7,772 nt of DNA from Candidatus Poribacteria bacterium (GTDB taxonomy: Bacteria > Poribacteria > WGA-4E > PCPOR2b), in NCBI GenBank assembly GCA_027296925.1, contig JAPUIP010000809.1, positions 1-7,772 of the forward strand, given 5' to 3'. A program made the translations under genes and the position numbers. The notes beneath the pieces are model-generated. The model saw nothing but the letters and a program-made list of their open reading frames with translations, did not search any database and had not been told where the DNA came from. Shown piece by piece: positions 1-6,446 of the stretch (the first letter of the stretch is position 1; each line of letters begins with the position of its first letter).

Positions 1-111
1 TGAGGGGCAAGCTTCCTTTCAGTCGCTCGGGATACCCTCAGCCGGGTAATTTATCCCGAACTTTGAGGGACAAGTTTCCATGACGGGCATTTCATTTTCC
101 CTTCAGTCACT
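1..111. repeat. Diverged direct duplication
   Basis: TGAGGGGCAAGCTTCC at 1-16 recurs as TGAGGGACAAGTTTCC at 64-79, matching 14 of 16 bases. The adjoining TTCCTTTCAGTCGCT at 13-27 recurs as TTCCCTTCAGTCACT at 97-111, matching 13 of 15. In the first copy the two halves overlap at TTCC. In the second they are separated by 17 bp (80-96). The hairpin at 27-59 lies between the two copies. Origin is unknown: an old tandem duplication or a dispersed repeat family are both possible. Confidence 0.45.
27..59. repeat. Bulged hairpin (inverted repeat)
   Basis: The arms TCGGGAT (27-33) and ATCCCGA (53-59) pair perfectly over 7 bp. An inner stem ACCC (34-37) with GGGT (44-47) stacks directly on it and closes a 6-nt loop, TCAGCC. 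The sequence AATTT (48-52) is left as a one-sided bulge. The result is an 11-bp GC-rich stem broken only by that bulge. No T-tract follows on either strand, so it is not a standard intrinsic terminator. It could be a structured RNA element or part of a repeat unit. Confidence 0.55.
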
Positions 112-276
112 GCTTGCTGCGCCCAATTTTGAGTCCATGGCATGGAATAGCATCGTAGTAGGGGTGCTGCCTCGATAAAGTCAGGGTGTTCAATTAAACG
201 CCCTACTGCGCTCATTTTGTGAGGCAAGCGGGACAAAATCAGATGCAGACTTTCAACTAGACTATTTCATCGCGAA

Positions 277-1626
277 ATGAAAAAAGAGATGTCGGCGCGT
301 CAACTTGCCCTGGACTGCCTCATGCAACTCGAAGCACCCAACACGGCCATCGCCCCGGTGATGGATCAAGCGGTTCAACGCAGCGATCTCAGTCCGGCGG
401 ATCGGGGGTTGCTCAACGAACTGGTCTACGGCGTCATTCGGTGGCGGAAGCAGCTGGACTGGACCCTCTGGCATTTCATTGATCATCGCTTTCGGCTAGA
501 TCGGCGCATCCGCAACCTATTGCGGTTAGGTGCGTATCAACTCCTGCACTTAGACAAGATACCGCCACACGCCGCAATCTACGAGGCAGTCGAGCTCGCA
601 AAGCCCAAAAGGAGAACTGTCAGGTTCATCAATGCGGTGTTGCGTGCAGTGCAGCGTGAAGCCGCCAGGCTTCAGTATCCATCTCTGGAATCGCATCCAG
701 AGCGGCATATCGCGTTCACCCTCTCTTACCCCCTGTGGCTGGTAAAGCGTTGGATTGCGCAGCACGGTGTTTCGTGGACGCTGGAATTTTGTCGAGCGAG
801 CAACCAGATTGCCGGGCTATCCATCCGCGTCAACACCTTGAAAACCGATCGGGATGCTCTGATTCAATCGCTGACAGATGATGGAGTATCGGTCAAAGAT
901 AGCCAGATCGCGCCAGAGGGTCTACTGCTGGTGGATTCTCCACCCCTTGAGTCGTTACCGGCTTACGGCGATGGCTGGTTTTATGTACAGGATGAAAGCG
1001 CGATGTTGGCAACGCATCTGCTCCGTCCACAACCGGGAGAGAAGATTGTCGATCTCTGTGCCGCTCCCGGCGGGAAAACCACCCATATCGCGCAACTGAT
1101 GGGCGACACGGGCCAGATTATCGCCGTGGATGTCTCTCAGGACAAGGTGCAGCGAATTGCGGAAAACTGCCAACGGCTCGGCATAACAAACGTCCAAACG
1201 TGCATCGCGGATGCGGCAGATGCTGCGCTTGGATTCGTCGCTGATGCGGATGGCGTCCTCATCGACGTACCATGTTCCGGGCTGGGGACACTGCGGCGTC
1301 ACCCAGATATATGTTGGAAAAAGACCCCCGAACAGATCGATGCGCTGGCGCAGTTGCAGTTGTGTATTCTGCAAAATGCGGCGCGAAAAATCAAGCCAGG
1401 AACTGTTCTGGTTTATAGCACATGCAGCACTGAGGCCGAAGAGAACCAGAAAGTTGTGCATCGCTTCCTCGAAAACCATCCGTACTTTATCGTCGAAAAC
1501 GCCGGGGACTTTCTACCGTTTGTACCGACTCATGCCATTACCCCCGAAGGTTTTCTCCAAACCTTTCCGCATCAACACGGGGTTGATGGCGTTTTCGCGG
1601 CGCGACTCAAAGCAAAGGAACTGTAA
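277..1626 (+). CDS. rsmB: 16S rRNA (cytosine-967-C5)-methyltransferase RsmB
   Basis: Cytoplasmic SAM-dependent enzyme that makes m5C967 in helix 31 of 16S rRNA. Its 449 aa are close to the usual length of about 430-450. Residues 5-130 form the NusB-like RNA-binding domain, with the ADRGLLNELVYGVIRWR motif at 41-57. The C-terminal Rossmann methyltransferase has SAM motif I DLCAAPGGKT (259-268), motif IV DVPCSG (330-335, Cys333) and motif VI STCS (381-384, nucleophile Cys383). The FPHQHGVDGVFAARL tail (430-444) is typical of the Rsm/NOP2-Sun family. No good SD lies before either the ATG at 277 or the one at 289 (Met5), so the exact start is uncertain. The product could also be called RsmF/NSUN-like, but the NusB domain argues for RsmB. 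The next gene follows 4 bp after the stop, suggesting an operon. Confidence 0.95.
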   Translation: MKKEMSARQLALDCLMQLEAPNTAIAPVMDQAVQRSDLSPADRGLLNELVYGVIRWRKQLDWTLWHFIDHRFRLDRRIRNLLRLGAYQLLHLDKIPPHAAIYEAVELAKPKRRTVRFINAVLRAVQREAARLQYPSLESHPERHIAFTLSYPLWLVKRWIAQHGVSWTLEFCRASNQIAGLSIRVNTLKTDRDALIQSLTDDGVSVKDSQIAPEGLLLVDSPPLESLPAYGDGWFYVQDESAMLATHLLRPQPGEKIVDLCAAPGGKTTHIAQLMGDTGQIIAVDVSQDKVQRIAENCQRLGITNVQTCIADAADAALGFVADADGVLIDVPCSGLGTLRRHPDICWKKTPEQIDALAQLQLCILQNAARKIKPGTVLVYSTCSTEAEENQKVVHRFLENHPYFIVENAGDFLPFVPTHAITPEGFLQTFPHQHGVDGVFAARLKAKEL

Positions 1627-1630
1627 GGCA

Positions 1631-1996
1631 ATGAAAACCAAGTCTGTCAAAATGCCAAGCCGAGCGGAGGCACTTGCGCTCGCGGAAGGGTATAGTATCG
1701 AGCGCATTTTTGAGCGCATTGCCGTGACTTTGGACGGGGGTTTGCCATCAGGAGACCGTTGGCATCGGCTCTTGTTAGCGCAGATGGCAGGGCCGCAAGC
1801 GGGTATCCGTCCCGCCTTCATTGACGATAAACTCTCTCAGCGTGTGGAGGAATACATGAAGTTCCGACATCGTTTTCGCTATACGTATGGCGGCGACCTG
1901 CTCTGGGAGAAACTCCAGCCACTGGCAGAGGGCGTAGAAGAGGTGTTCAGGCAGCTACGCGCACAGTTAGCGCAATTCAATCAGCAGATCTCCTGA
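1631..1996 (+). CDS. HepT-like HEPN protein, probably lacking the RNase histidine
   Basis: A 121-aa soluble, mostly helical protein that I recognise as a HepT-like HEPN member, from the core ERIFERIA (24-31), DGGLPSGDRWH (35-45) and the late helix FRHRFRYTY (78-86). In HepT toxins the active site is Rx4HxY. Here Arg79 and Tyr86 fit, but the histidine position is Tyr84 (codon TAT, one transition from CAT), so RNase activity is doubtful. It also appears shorter at the N-terminus than the roughly 150-aa relatives I recall, lacking most of the first helix. The frame is open back to 1211, but that stretch overlaps rsmB. The ATG at 1631 is preferred because AAGGAA (1615-1620, in the rsmB tail) sits 10 nt upstream. 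No MntA-type nucleotidyltransferase antitoxin adjoins it. It lies between rsmB and a dehydrogenase gene on the same strand. It may be a degenerate toxin or a HEPN protein with another role. Confidence 0.72.
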   Translation: MKTKSVKMPSRAEALALAEGYSIERIFERIAVTLDGGLPSGDRWHRLLLAQMAGPQAGIRPAFIDDKLSQRVEEYMKFRHRFRYTYGGDLLWEKLQPLAEGVEEVFRQLRAQLAQFNQQIS

Positions 1997-2019
1997 AATC
2001 TTTTGAAAGGATCAGATGA

Positions 2020-3039
2020 ATGAAAGCAGACCAAATTCAAGTCGTTGAACCCCACAAGGCAGAGCTAACGGCGTCTGATTTTGAAGACGAGGTCTCCCAC
2101 GACCATGAAGTCATCGTTGAAACAGAAGTGACGTTGATCAGTCCGGGAACGGAGCTCGCATACTACACGAACAAAAATCCCCAGGGCGCCAATCGCTATC
2201 CTGGTGGATTGGGATATGCAAATGTGGGACGGGTTGTTGCCGTGGGTGATGCTGTCGAAACGCTCCAACCGGGAGATCGCGTTTTCAGTCACACCGGACA
2301 CGCCTCAATGACCCGCTTCGATACCCGGCAGCGTGTGCATCTGAAATTGCCGGCGGAAATCTCGTCGGAAGCAGCGGTATTTATCCGCATGGCAACTGTC
2401 AGCATGACGACGCTACGCGTCTGCCGCGCAAAACCGGGGGATTATCTTGCGGTCTTTGGGCTGGGGCTTGTCGGCAACCTCGCGTCACAGATTTTCCAGG
2501 CCTCCGGTTTGAATGTCACCGGATTTGACCCAAGCGAGGGGCGTCGGGAAATTGCGAGCCGTTGTGGACTGCAGCATCTTCTGACAGTACCGATTGAAGA
2601 CGCGGAGGCCGTTATCAATCGGTACACAGACGGCAGGGGATTTCATCTGCTCATCGATGCAGCCGGGCGTCCCGAAGCGTTTTGCGAAGCGGTCAAGGTC
2701 GCTCGGCAAGGGGCGGAGATCTTCCTTATCGCGCTCAATTGGTCTAAGGAAACCAGCGTCCTCGCCACAGAACTCCTGCAACCGATCTTTCACAAATACC
2801 TCACCGTTCGCAGTGGTTGGGAGTGGCAGATTCCGCTGTTTGACGCGGGTGTCCATACGCCGCACACGATGATACAAAACTCCCAACATGCGCTCGATCT
2901 GATCCAATCCAAACGAATCAATGTGACGGGCCTGATTACTGACCAAATGTCAGCGGAGGAAGCGCAGACAGCCTATCAAGGGCTTTTGAATCAACCGGAT
3001 GCGCACCTGGGAGTTGTCTTAGACTGGACGGCACTGTAA
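2020..3039 (+). CDS. Medium-chain dehydrogenase/reductase, apparently zinc-independent
   Basis: A 339-aa oxidoreductase of the MDR (alcohol dehydrogenase-like) superfamily, presumably cytoplasmic and NAD(P)-dependent. The N-terminal GroES-like domain (about 25-130) has VTLISPGTEL (37-46) where zinc ADHs carry GxCGxDxH. It also has GLGYANVGRVVAVG (63-76) where they carry the GHE motif. Only one Cys (135) occurs in the first half, so both the catalytic and the structural zinc sites look absent. The Rossmann domain has GLGLVG (147-152), with Asp170 at the end of the second strand, favouring NAD(H) over NADP(H). The SPGTE style recalls BchC-like and sugar- or polyol-type MDRs often auto-named zinc-binding dehydrogenase. 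The substrate is unknown. The SD GAAAGGA (2005-2011) is 8 nt before the ATG. The gene lies 23 bp after the HepT-like gene and probably shares its transcript. Confidence 0.85.
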   Translation: MKADQIQVVEPHKAELTASDFEDEVSHDHEVIVETEVTLISPGTELAYYTNKNPQGANRYPGGLGYANVGRVVAVGDAVETLQPGDRVFSHTGHASMTRFDTRQRVHLKLPAEISSEAAVFIRMATVSMTTLRVCRAKPGDYLAVFGLGLVGNLASQIFQASGLNVTGFDPSEGRREIASRCGLQHLLTVPIEDAEAVINRYTDGRGFHLLIDAAGRPEAFCEAVKVARQGAEIFLIALNWSKETSVLATELLQPIFHKYLTVRSGWEWQIPLFDAGVHTPHTMIQNSQHALDLIQSKRINVTGLITDQMSAEEAQTAYQGLLNQPDAHLGVVLDWTAL

Positions 3040-3066
3040 ATTTCTGACTCGTTCCTGTAAATTTAC
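3034..3066. repeat. Paired CTGTAAATTT direct repeat with small palindrome
   Basis: CTGTAAATTT occurs at 3034-3043, spanning the stop of the dehydrogenase gene, and again at 3055-3064. The copies are 21 bp apart, about two helical turns. The second copy is part of the palindrome GTAAATTTAC (3057-3066). The arrangement could be a regulator-binding site, but AT-rich decamers can recur by chance. Confidence 0.25.
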
Positions 3067-3108
3067 AAAGCGCTATGAGAATGAGCAGCTATATCCCCCC
3101 CTTTCAGC

Positions 3109-3138
3109 TTGCAAAAACTTCAAGGTGTGTGCTACTAT
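3109..3138 (+). promoter_or_regulatory. Candidate sigma-70 promoter P1
   Basis: TTGCAA (3109-3114) and TACTAT (3133-3138) are separated by 18 bp, in an AT-rich stretch upstream of the CBS gene pair. Each box matches the consensus at four or five of six positions. This is a sequence match only. Confidence 0.35.
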
Positions 3139-3292
3139 TTCCACGCGATTTGACCTGAACGGTTTCAATCGTGCACCAAAGAAATCAAGAGACGACGCGC
3201 CTGCTTCTGCCGGTTGGATGTTGGGTGGAGATCCGTAGCGCTTCACCAGGACGCACCTTAATATTTTGGGTTGATACTGAATCGATTATCTG

Positions 3293-3321
3293 TTACCATT
3301 CTAGAAGTTTGACTTTATACT
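3293..3321 (+). promoter_or_regulatory. Candidate sigma-70 promoter P2
   Basis: TTACCA (3293-3298) and TATACT (3316-3321) are separated by an optimal 17 bp. The -10 box matches five of six consensus positions and the -35 box four. Transcription would start near 3328 and leave a leader of about 165 nt before the first CBS gene. Confidence 0.4.
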
Positions 3322-3363
3322 GGCGAAAACACATTCTAAAGTAAGCTTTTAATCGTCCCATAT

Positions 3364-3392
3364 GTTCAAGTAATCATTGCCCATTCTTGAAC
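3364..3392. repeat. Inverted repeat in the leader
   Basis: GTTCAAG (3364-3370) and CTTGAAC (3386-3392) are perfect 7-bp inverted arms around a 15-nt spacer. The element lies downstream of candidate promoter P2 and about 100 nt before the first CBS start. It could be an operator for a dimeric regulator or an RNA hairpin in the leader. No T-tract follows, so it is not an intrinsic terminator. Confidence 0.35.
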
Positions 3393-3481
3393 CTCGCGTA
3401 TCCAATCAGCTTCGCGGTATCATCATTCACAGCACGGGACTTGGCAGGAGAAAGGGAACGGTCTCTTGGATTGTTGATGAA

Positions 3482-3487
3482 AAGGAG
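3482..3487 (+). promoter_or_regulatory. Ribosome-binding site deciding the first CBS start
   Basis: AAGGAG lies 8 nt before the ATG at 3496 but only 2 nt before the in-frame ATG at 3490. Spacing therefore favours 3496. Confidence 0.75.
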
Positions 3488-3495
3488 AAATGCTT

Positions 3496-3918
3496 ATGGA
3501 TGCCCAGAGGTTAGCTGCACCCATTACAACCTTGAATCCCAGTCGTCCTTATTGTGTAGAGGTTGGCACGTCGGTTGCCGATGCGATCGACGCCATGCAA
3601 GAGGGACGATTCGGATGTATGTTGGTCCTCGACCAACAACAGCTTGTCGGCATCATTACCGAGCGCGATCTGTCCGCACATATCATGGGATTGCGCTTGA
3701 ATCCAGCCGATGTGAGTGTGGATGACATCATGACCGCATCGCCGGAGTCGCTAAGCCCAGGAGATCCGATTGCGTTTGCGCTGAACCTCATGCACCTGGG
3801 CCGATACCGTCATATCCCTTTACTCGATGCTGAAAATGGACATCCCGTCGGTATTGTCTCAAGCAAGGATATTTTCAACCATTTGGTTGCGTTTTTGGGA
3901 ACGAGTCAGGAGGAATGA
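3496..3918 (+). CDS. CBS-domain-pair protein (first of tandem pair)
   Basis: A 140-aa soluble protein made almost only of one Bateman module. CBS1 spans about residues 8-66, with VGIITERDL at 51-59. CBS2 spans about 72-135, with VDDIMT at 75-80, RYRHIPLLD at 103-111 and VGIVSSKDIF at 118-127. Such modules typically bind AMP, ATP or related adenosyl ligands and act as sensors. No catalytic or DNA-binding domain is attached, so it probably acts through a partner protein. Start 3496 is preferred over 3490 on SD spacing; the longer form would be 142 aa. The SD of the next gene (AGGAGGA, 3908-3914) lies inside its final codons and only 3 bp separate the genes, so the two are almost certainly co-transcribed and translationally coupled. 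The specific target is unknown. Confidence 0.88.
   Translation: MDAQRLAAPITTLNPSRPYCVEVGTSVADAIDAMQEGRFGCMLVLDQQQLVGIITERDLSAHIMGLRLNPADVSVDDIMTASPESLSPGDPIAFALNLMHLGRYRHIPLLDAENGHPVGIVSSKDIFNHLVAFLGTSQEE
3908..3914 (+). promoter_or_regulatory. Strong ribosome-binding site inside the upstream CDS
   Basis: AGGAGGA lies 7 nt before the ATG at 3922 and within the last codons of the preceding gene. It is a near-perfect SD and implies translational coupling of the two CBS genes. Confidence 0.8.
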
Positions 3919-3921
3919 CAC

Positions 3922-4461
3922 ATGATTTATGAACAGGTTGTTGAAGAAGAAATGGCTATCATGGAGGCGGAACTCGATGAACCATCGAAAGCCTTGAGCC
4001 GACACGAAACCCAGGTTCCTCTCAGTTCCTTGATGCATCCGCCGCTTATGGTTGAGATGGGAAAAAGCACTCAAGAAGCAACCGATCTAATGATCGCCAA
4101 TGATGTCGGCGCTGTGCTTGTGGTCTCCGACAGGGTTCTCAAAGGAATCTTCGGTGAGCGGGATGTGCTATTAAAAATCCTGAACAAACCGGTGGGCGAT
4201 TTGACACAGATTCCGGTCGACCGCTTTATGAAGGAAAATCCGCAAACCTCACATGTTGATGATACCCTCGATTCAGCGATATTACACATGGCGCGGGGCG
4301 GCTATCGTCACATTCCCATTGTTGACGATCAAAACAGACCGGTTGGGCTCGTGTCTATTCGCCATATTATCTCCCATCTGGTCGAACATTTCCCCCAAGA
4401 AGTGTTAACGCTGCCGCCGAAACCGATTCGTGAGGCGATGAAAGCCCGTGAAGGCGCCTAG
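3922..4461 (+). CDS. CBS-domain-pair protein with helical N-terminal extension (second of pair)
   Basis: A 179-aa soluble protein. Residues 1-30 are an acidic, probably helical extension (VVEEEMAIMEAELDE) that could mediate dimer or partner contact. CBS1 spans about 33-93, with LMHPPLMVE and GIFGERDVLLKI at 75-86. CBS2 spans about 98-155, with RFMKENPQT, GYRHIPIVDD at 127-136 and VGLVSIRHII at 141-150. The C-terminal tail EHFPQEVLTLPP (155-166), then REGA, is a conserved ending I associate with stand-alone CBS proteins of this type, not with IMPDH or chloride channels. It is paralogous to the upstream gene, with the same domain order and similar RHIP motifs, but clearly diverged. It presumably binds adenine nucleotides and may form a heteromer with its neighbour. 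The 2-oxoacid oxidoreductase genes start 149 bp downstream, hinting at a role in energy metabolism. That role is inferred from context. Confidence 0.88.
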   Translation: MIYEQVVEEEMAIMEAELDEPSKALSRHETQVPLSSLMHPPLMVEMGKSTQEATDLMIANDVGAVLVVSDRVLKGIFGERDVLLKILNKPVGDLTQIPVDRFMKENPQTSHVDDTLDSAILHMARGGYRHIPIVDDQNRPVGLVSIRHIISHLVEHFPQEVLTLPPKPIREAMKAREGA

Positions 4462-4526
4462 CGGTCCCGATTCATAAACATACCACGGACGGCTAGAATG
4501 AAGTACGGAAAATCGAACATCATACC

Positions 4527-4551
4527 GATCAATCTGAGAACCGATTAGATC
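4527..4551. repeat. Small imperfect hairpin upstream of korA
   Basis: GATCAATC (4527-4534) can pair with GATT and GATC (4543-4546 and 4548-4551), with one bulged A at 4547 and an 8-nt loop. The gap between the CBS genes and korA holds no other clear signal. I saw neither a terminator with a T-run nor a good promoter, so read-through from the CBS genes is possible. The hairpin is weak and may be incidental. Confidence 0.25.
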
Positions 4552-4595
4552 CGTGTGATTTTCAAAATCTGTATATGTCTTCGATTATAACAGAA

Positions 4596-4602
4596 AGAAG
4601 GA
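4596..4602 (+). promoter_or_regulatory. Ribosome-binding site deciding the korA start
   Basis: AGAAGGA lies 8 nt before the ATG at 4611. The in-frame ATG at 4575 has no SD ahead of it and would add 12 residues of no family likeness, so 4611 is the likelier start. Confidence 0.75.
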
Positions 4603-4610
4603 TAGATGGA

Positions 4611-6443
4611 ATGACAAAGCAAGTGCAGACCATCAAGGAGGTTACAATTCTGTTCGCCGGCGACTCCGGTGATGGTTCGCAGACAATCGGGACGGTAGTG
4701 ACGGATGCTTCTGCGATTGCAGGAAATGACGTTTCCACGCTTCCAGATTATCCCGCCGAGATTCGCGCGCCTGCAGGGTCGTTGGCGGGCATATCCGGGT
4801 TTCAACTGCGTCTTTCCAGCCACGCGATTCATACCCCCGGTGATACCTGCGATGTGCTCGTCGTCATGAATCCAGCCGCACTGAAGGTCAATATTGATCG
4901 ACTCAAACCCAACGGTATTCTCATTGTCAATACCGATAATTTTGCACGGCGGAATCTCAGGTTGGCTGGATATGAGCGGAATCCCCTCGAAGATGGATCG
5001 TTGCCGCGGTTTCAAGTTTTTCCTGTTGAATTAACCCGGCTGACGAGAAGTGCGCTGGAAGACACCGGACTCAGTCAGCGTGAAATGGATCGGTGTAAGA
5101 ATTTCTTTGCGCTTGGGATGGTGTGCTGGCTATATAATCGCCCGGTGGATTATACGATACGATGGATTAAGGAAAAATACGCTCGAAGACCGCAGTATGT
5201 TGAGGCGAATACCCTCGCTTTCAAGGGAGGCATCGCGTACTGCGACATGACAGAGCAGTTTGCGACCTCCTATGAAGTCAAGCCCGCAAAATTTCCGCCG
5301 GGGACGTATCGCAATATCGAAGGGAATATGGCGACGGCGCTGGGATTGGTTGCCGCCTCTCAAAAATCTGGACTCACGCTAGTTTACGGCAGTTATCCGA
5401 TCACGCCGGCGAGTAATATTCTTCACGAGCTCGCAAAGTACAGGAATTTCGGCGTTATCACTATGCAGATGGAAGACGAAATCGCTTCCGTTGGCGTCGC
5501 AATCGGCGCCGCATTTAGTGGGGCACTGGGGGTGACCGGCAGCAGTGGACCTGGGATTGCCCTCAAAGCAGAAGCCATCAATCTCGCGGTGATGGTAGAA
5601 CTGCCGCTCGTGATCTGCAGCATCCAGAGAGTGGGGCCTTCGACGGGAATGCCAACGAAAACGGAGCAGGCGGACCTGCTGCAAATGCTTTACGGTCGCA
5701 ATGGCGAATCCCCTCTTCCTGTGATTGCCGCCTCTCGTCCCTCGGATTGTTTTGAGACTGTCTATGAAGCCTGCCAAATCGCTGTCAAATACATGACGCC
5801 TGTGATTTTCATGTCAGATCTCTACATCGCGTTTGGCGCAGAACCGTGGCGAATTCCAAAGGTATCAGACTTGCCTCCGATTCCGGTGACTTTCCGGACA
5901 GATTCCGAAGGATTCCATCCATATCTGCGGGATGAGAAGACGCTTGGGCGTCCCTGGGCGGTGCCCGGTACGCCGGGCTTAGAACATCGGATTGGCGGTC
6001 TAGAAAAAGAAAATATCACTGGGCATGTCAGTTATGATCCGGAAAATCATGAAGGGATGATTCGACTCCGAGCCGAAAAAGTGGCTCGTATTGCGGATGA
6101 CATTCCGCCCACCGAAATCCTTGGTGAGTCTGAAGGCGAGCTCCTTGTGCTGGGTTGGGGCGGTACCTATGGCGCAATCCGAACCGCCGTCGAGCATAAA
6201 CTGGAGGAAGGTGCATCGGTATCGCATGTTCATCTGCGCTATCTTAATCCGCTTCCAAAAGATTTGGGCGATATTCTCAAGCGGTTTGGCAAAGTGCTCA
6301 TCCCTGAGCTGAACCTGGGGCAATTGCTACAACTGGTTCGAGCACGATATCTGCTAGAAGCCATTGGTCTGAATAAGGTCCAGGGACAGCCGTTTCATGT
6401 GTTTGAAATTGAATCTAAAATTGATGAATTACTAAAGAGGTAA
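4611..6443 (+). CDS. korA: 2-oxoacid:ferredoxin oxidoreductase, fused gamma-alpha subunit (KorA-type)
   Basis: A 610-aa cytoplasmic subunit of a 2-oxoacid:ferredoxin oxidoreductase, which links CoA-dependent oxidative decarboxylation of a 2-oxoacid to ferredoxin reduction. Residues about 10-215 are the gamma domain, starting VTILFAGDSGDGSQTIG and including PAEIRAPAGSLAG at 48-60. Residues about 235-410 are the alpha pyrimidine-binding domain, with YGSYPITPASNI (259-270), the carboxylate-recognising loop, and GPSTGMPTKTEQADL (342-356). Residues about 505-605 form the C-terminal transketolase-like domain. The gamma-alpha fusion and the length of about 600 aa match KorA-type enzymes, so 2-oxoglutarate to succinyl-CoA is the likely reaction. 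Other 2-oxoacids cannot be excluded from sequence alone. No ferredoxin (delta) domain is present. It is followed after 3 bp by korB. Confidence 0.93.
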   Translation: MTKQVQTIKEVTILFAGDSGDGSQTIGTVVTDASAIAGNDVSTLPDYPAEIRAPAGSLAGISGFQLRLSSHAIHTPGDTCDVLVVMNPAALKVNIDRLKPNGILIVNTDNFARRNLRLAGYERNPLEDGSLPRFQVFPVELTRLTRSALEDTGLSQREMDRCKNFFALGMVCWLYNRPVDYTIRWIKEKYARRPQYVEANTLAFKGGIAYCDMTEQFATSYEVKPAKFPPGTYRNIEGNMATALGLVAASQKSGLTLVYGSYPITPASNILHELAKYRNFGVITMQMEDEIASVGVAIGAAFSGALGVTGSSGPGIALKAEAINLAVMVELPLVICSIQRVGPSTGMPTKTEQADLLQMLYGRNGESPLPVIAASRPSDCFETVYEACQIAVKYMTPVIFMSDLYIAFGAEPWRIPKVSDLPPIPVTFRTDSEGFHPYLRDEKTLGRPWAVPGTPGLEHRIGGLEKENITGHVSYDPENHEGMIRLRAEKVARIADDIPPTEILGESEGELLVLGWGGTYGAIRTAVEHKLEEGASVSHVHLRYLNPLPKDLGDILKRFGKVLIPELNLGQLLQLVRARYLLEAIGLNKVQGQPFHVFEIESKIDELLKR

Positions 6444-6446
6444 TGT

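Larger units (their letters stand above)
1..276. other. Non-coding region upstream of rsmB
   Basis: I see no credible gene here. A 61-codon reading frame on the minus strand (51-236) has no recognisable family. The left part holds a bulged hairpin (27-59) and a diverged duplicated motif (1-27 against 64-79 and 97-111), both described separately. I found no convincing sigma-70 promoter for rsmB: the stretch near 258-265 has only weak -10 likeness and no good -35. The left edge of the window may cut a larger repeat or the tail of an upstream gene, because the first copy of the duplicated motif begins at base 1. Confidence 0.5.
3040..3495. other. Long non-coding leader of the CBS gene pair
   Basis: About 455 bp without a convincing gene. 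The only frame, 3387-3725 on the + strand, overlaps the CBS gene out of frame and resembles no family. The region holds two candidate sigma-70 promoters (3109-3138 and 3293-3321), an inverted repeat (3364-3392) and a pyrimidine block ATC7T3 (3093-3104) that resembles half of the C5T3/A3G5 palindrome near the right end of the window. If transcription starts after 3138 or 3321, the 5' UTR would be about 170-350 nt, long enough for a regulatory RNA. I do not recognise a known riboswitch class in it. Confidence 0.45.

Noticed and set aside
51..236. 61-codon minus-strand frame upstream of rsmB
   Set aside because: Short, no recognisable SD or domain, and it runs through the hairpin and duplicated motif; noted only as a possible gene relic.
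955..1479. 174-codon reading frame on the minus strand
   Set aside because: Antisense to the conserved methyltransferase domain of rsmB; explained by codon bias of the real gene.
1211..1630. In-frame upstream extension of the HepT-like gene
   Set aside because: It would overlap 400 bp of rsmB in another frame, the added residues resemble no family, and a usable SD precedes the ATG at 1631.
3093..3104. Second copy of the C5T3 palindrome in the leader
   Set aside because: Only the ATC7T3 half is present with no A3G5 partner nearby, so it cannot be called a copy of the element.
3387..3725. 112-codon + strand frame over the leader and first CBS gene
   Set aside because: Overlaps the CBS gene out of frame and has no family likeness; treated as a shadow.
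4575..4610. Upstream ATG extending korA by 12 residues
   Set aside because: No SD ahead of it, whereas AGAAGGA is well placed for 4611, and KorA homology begins after 4611.
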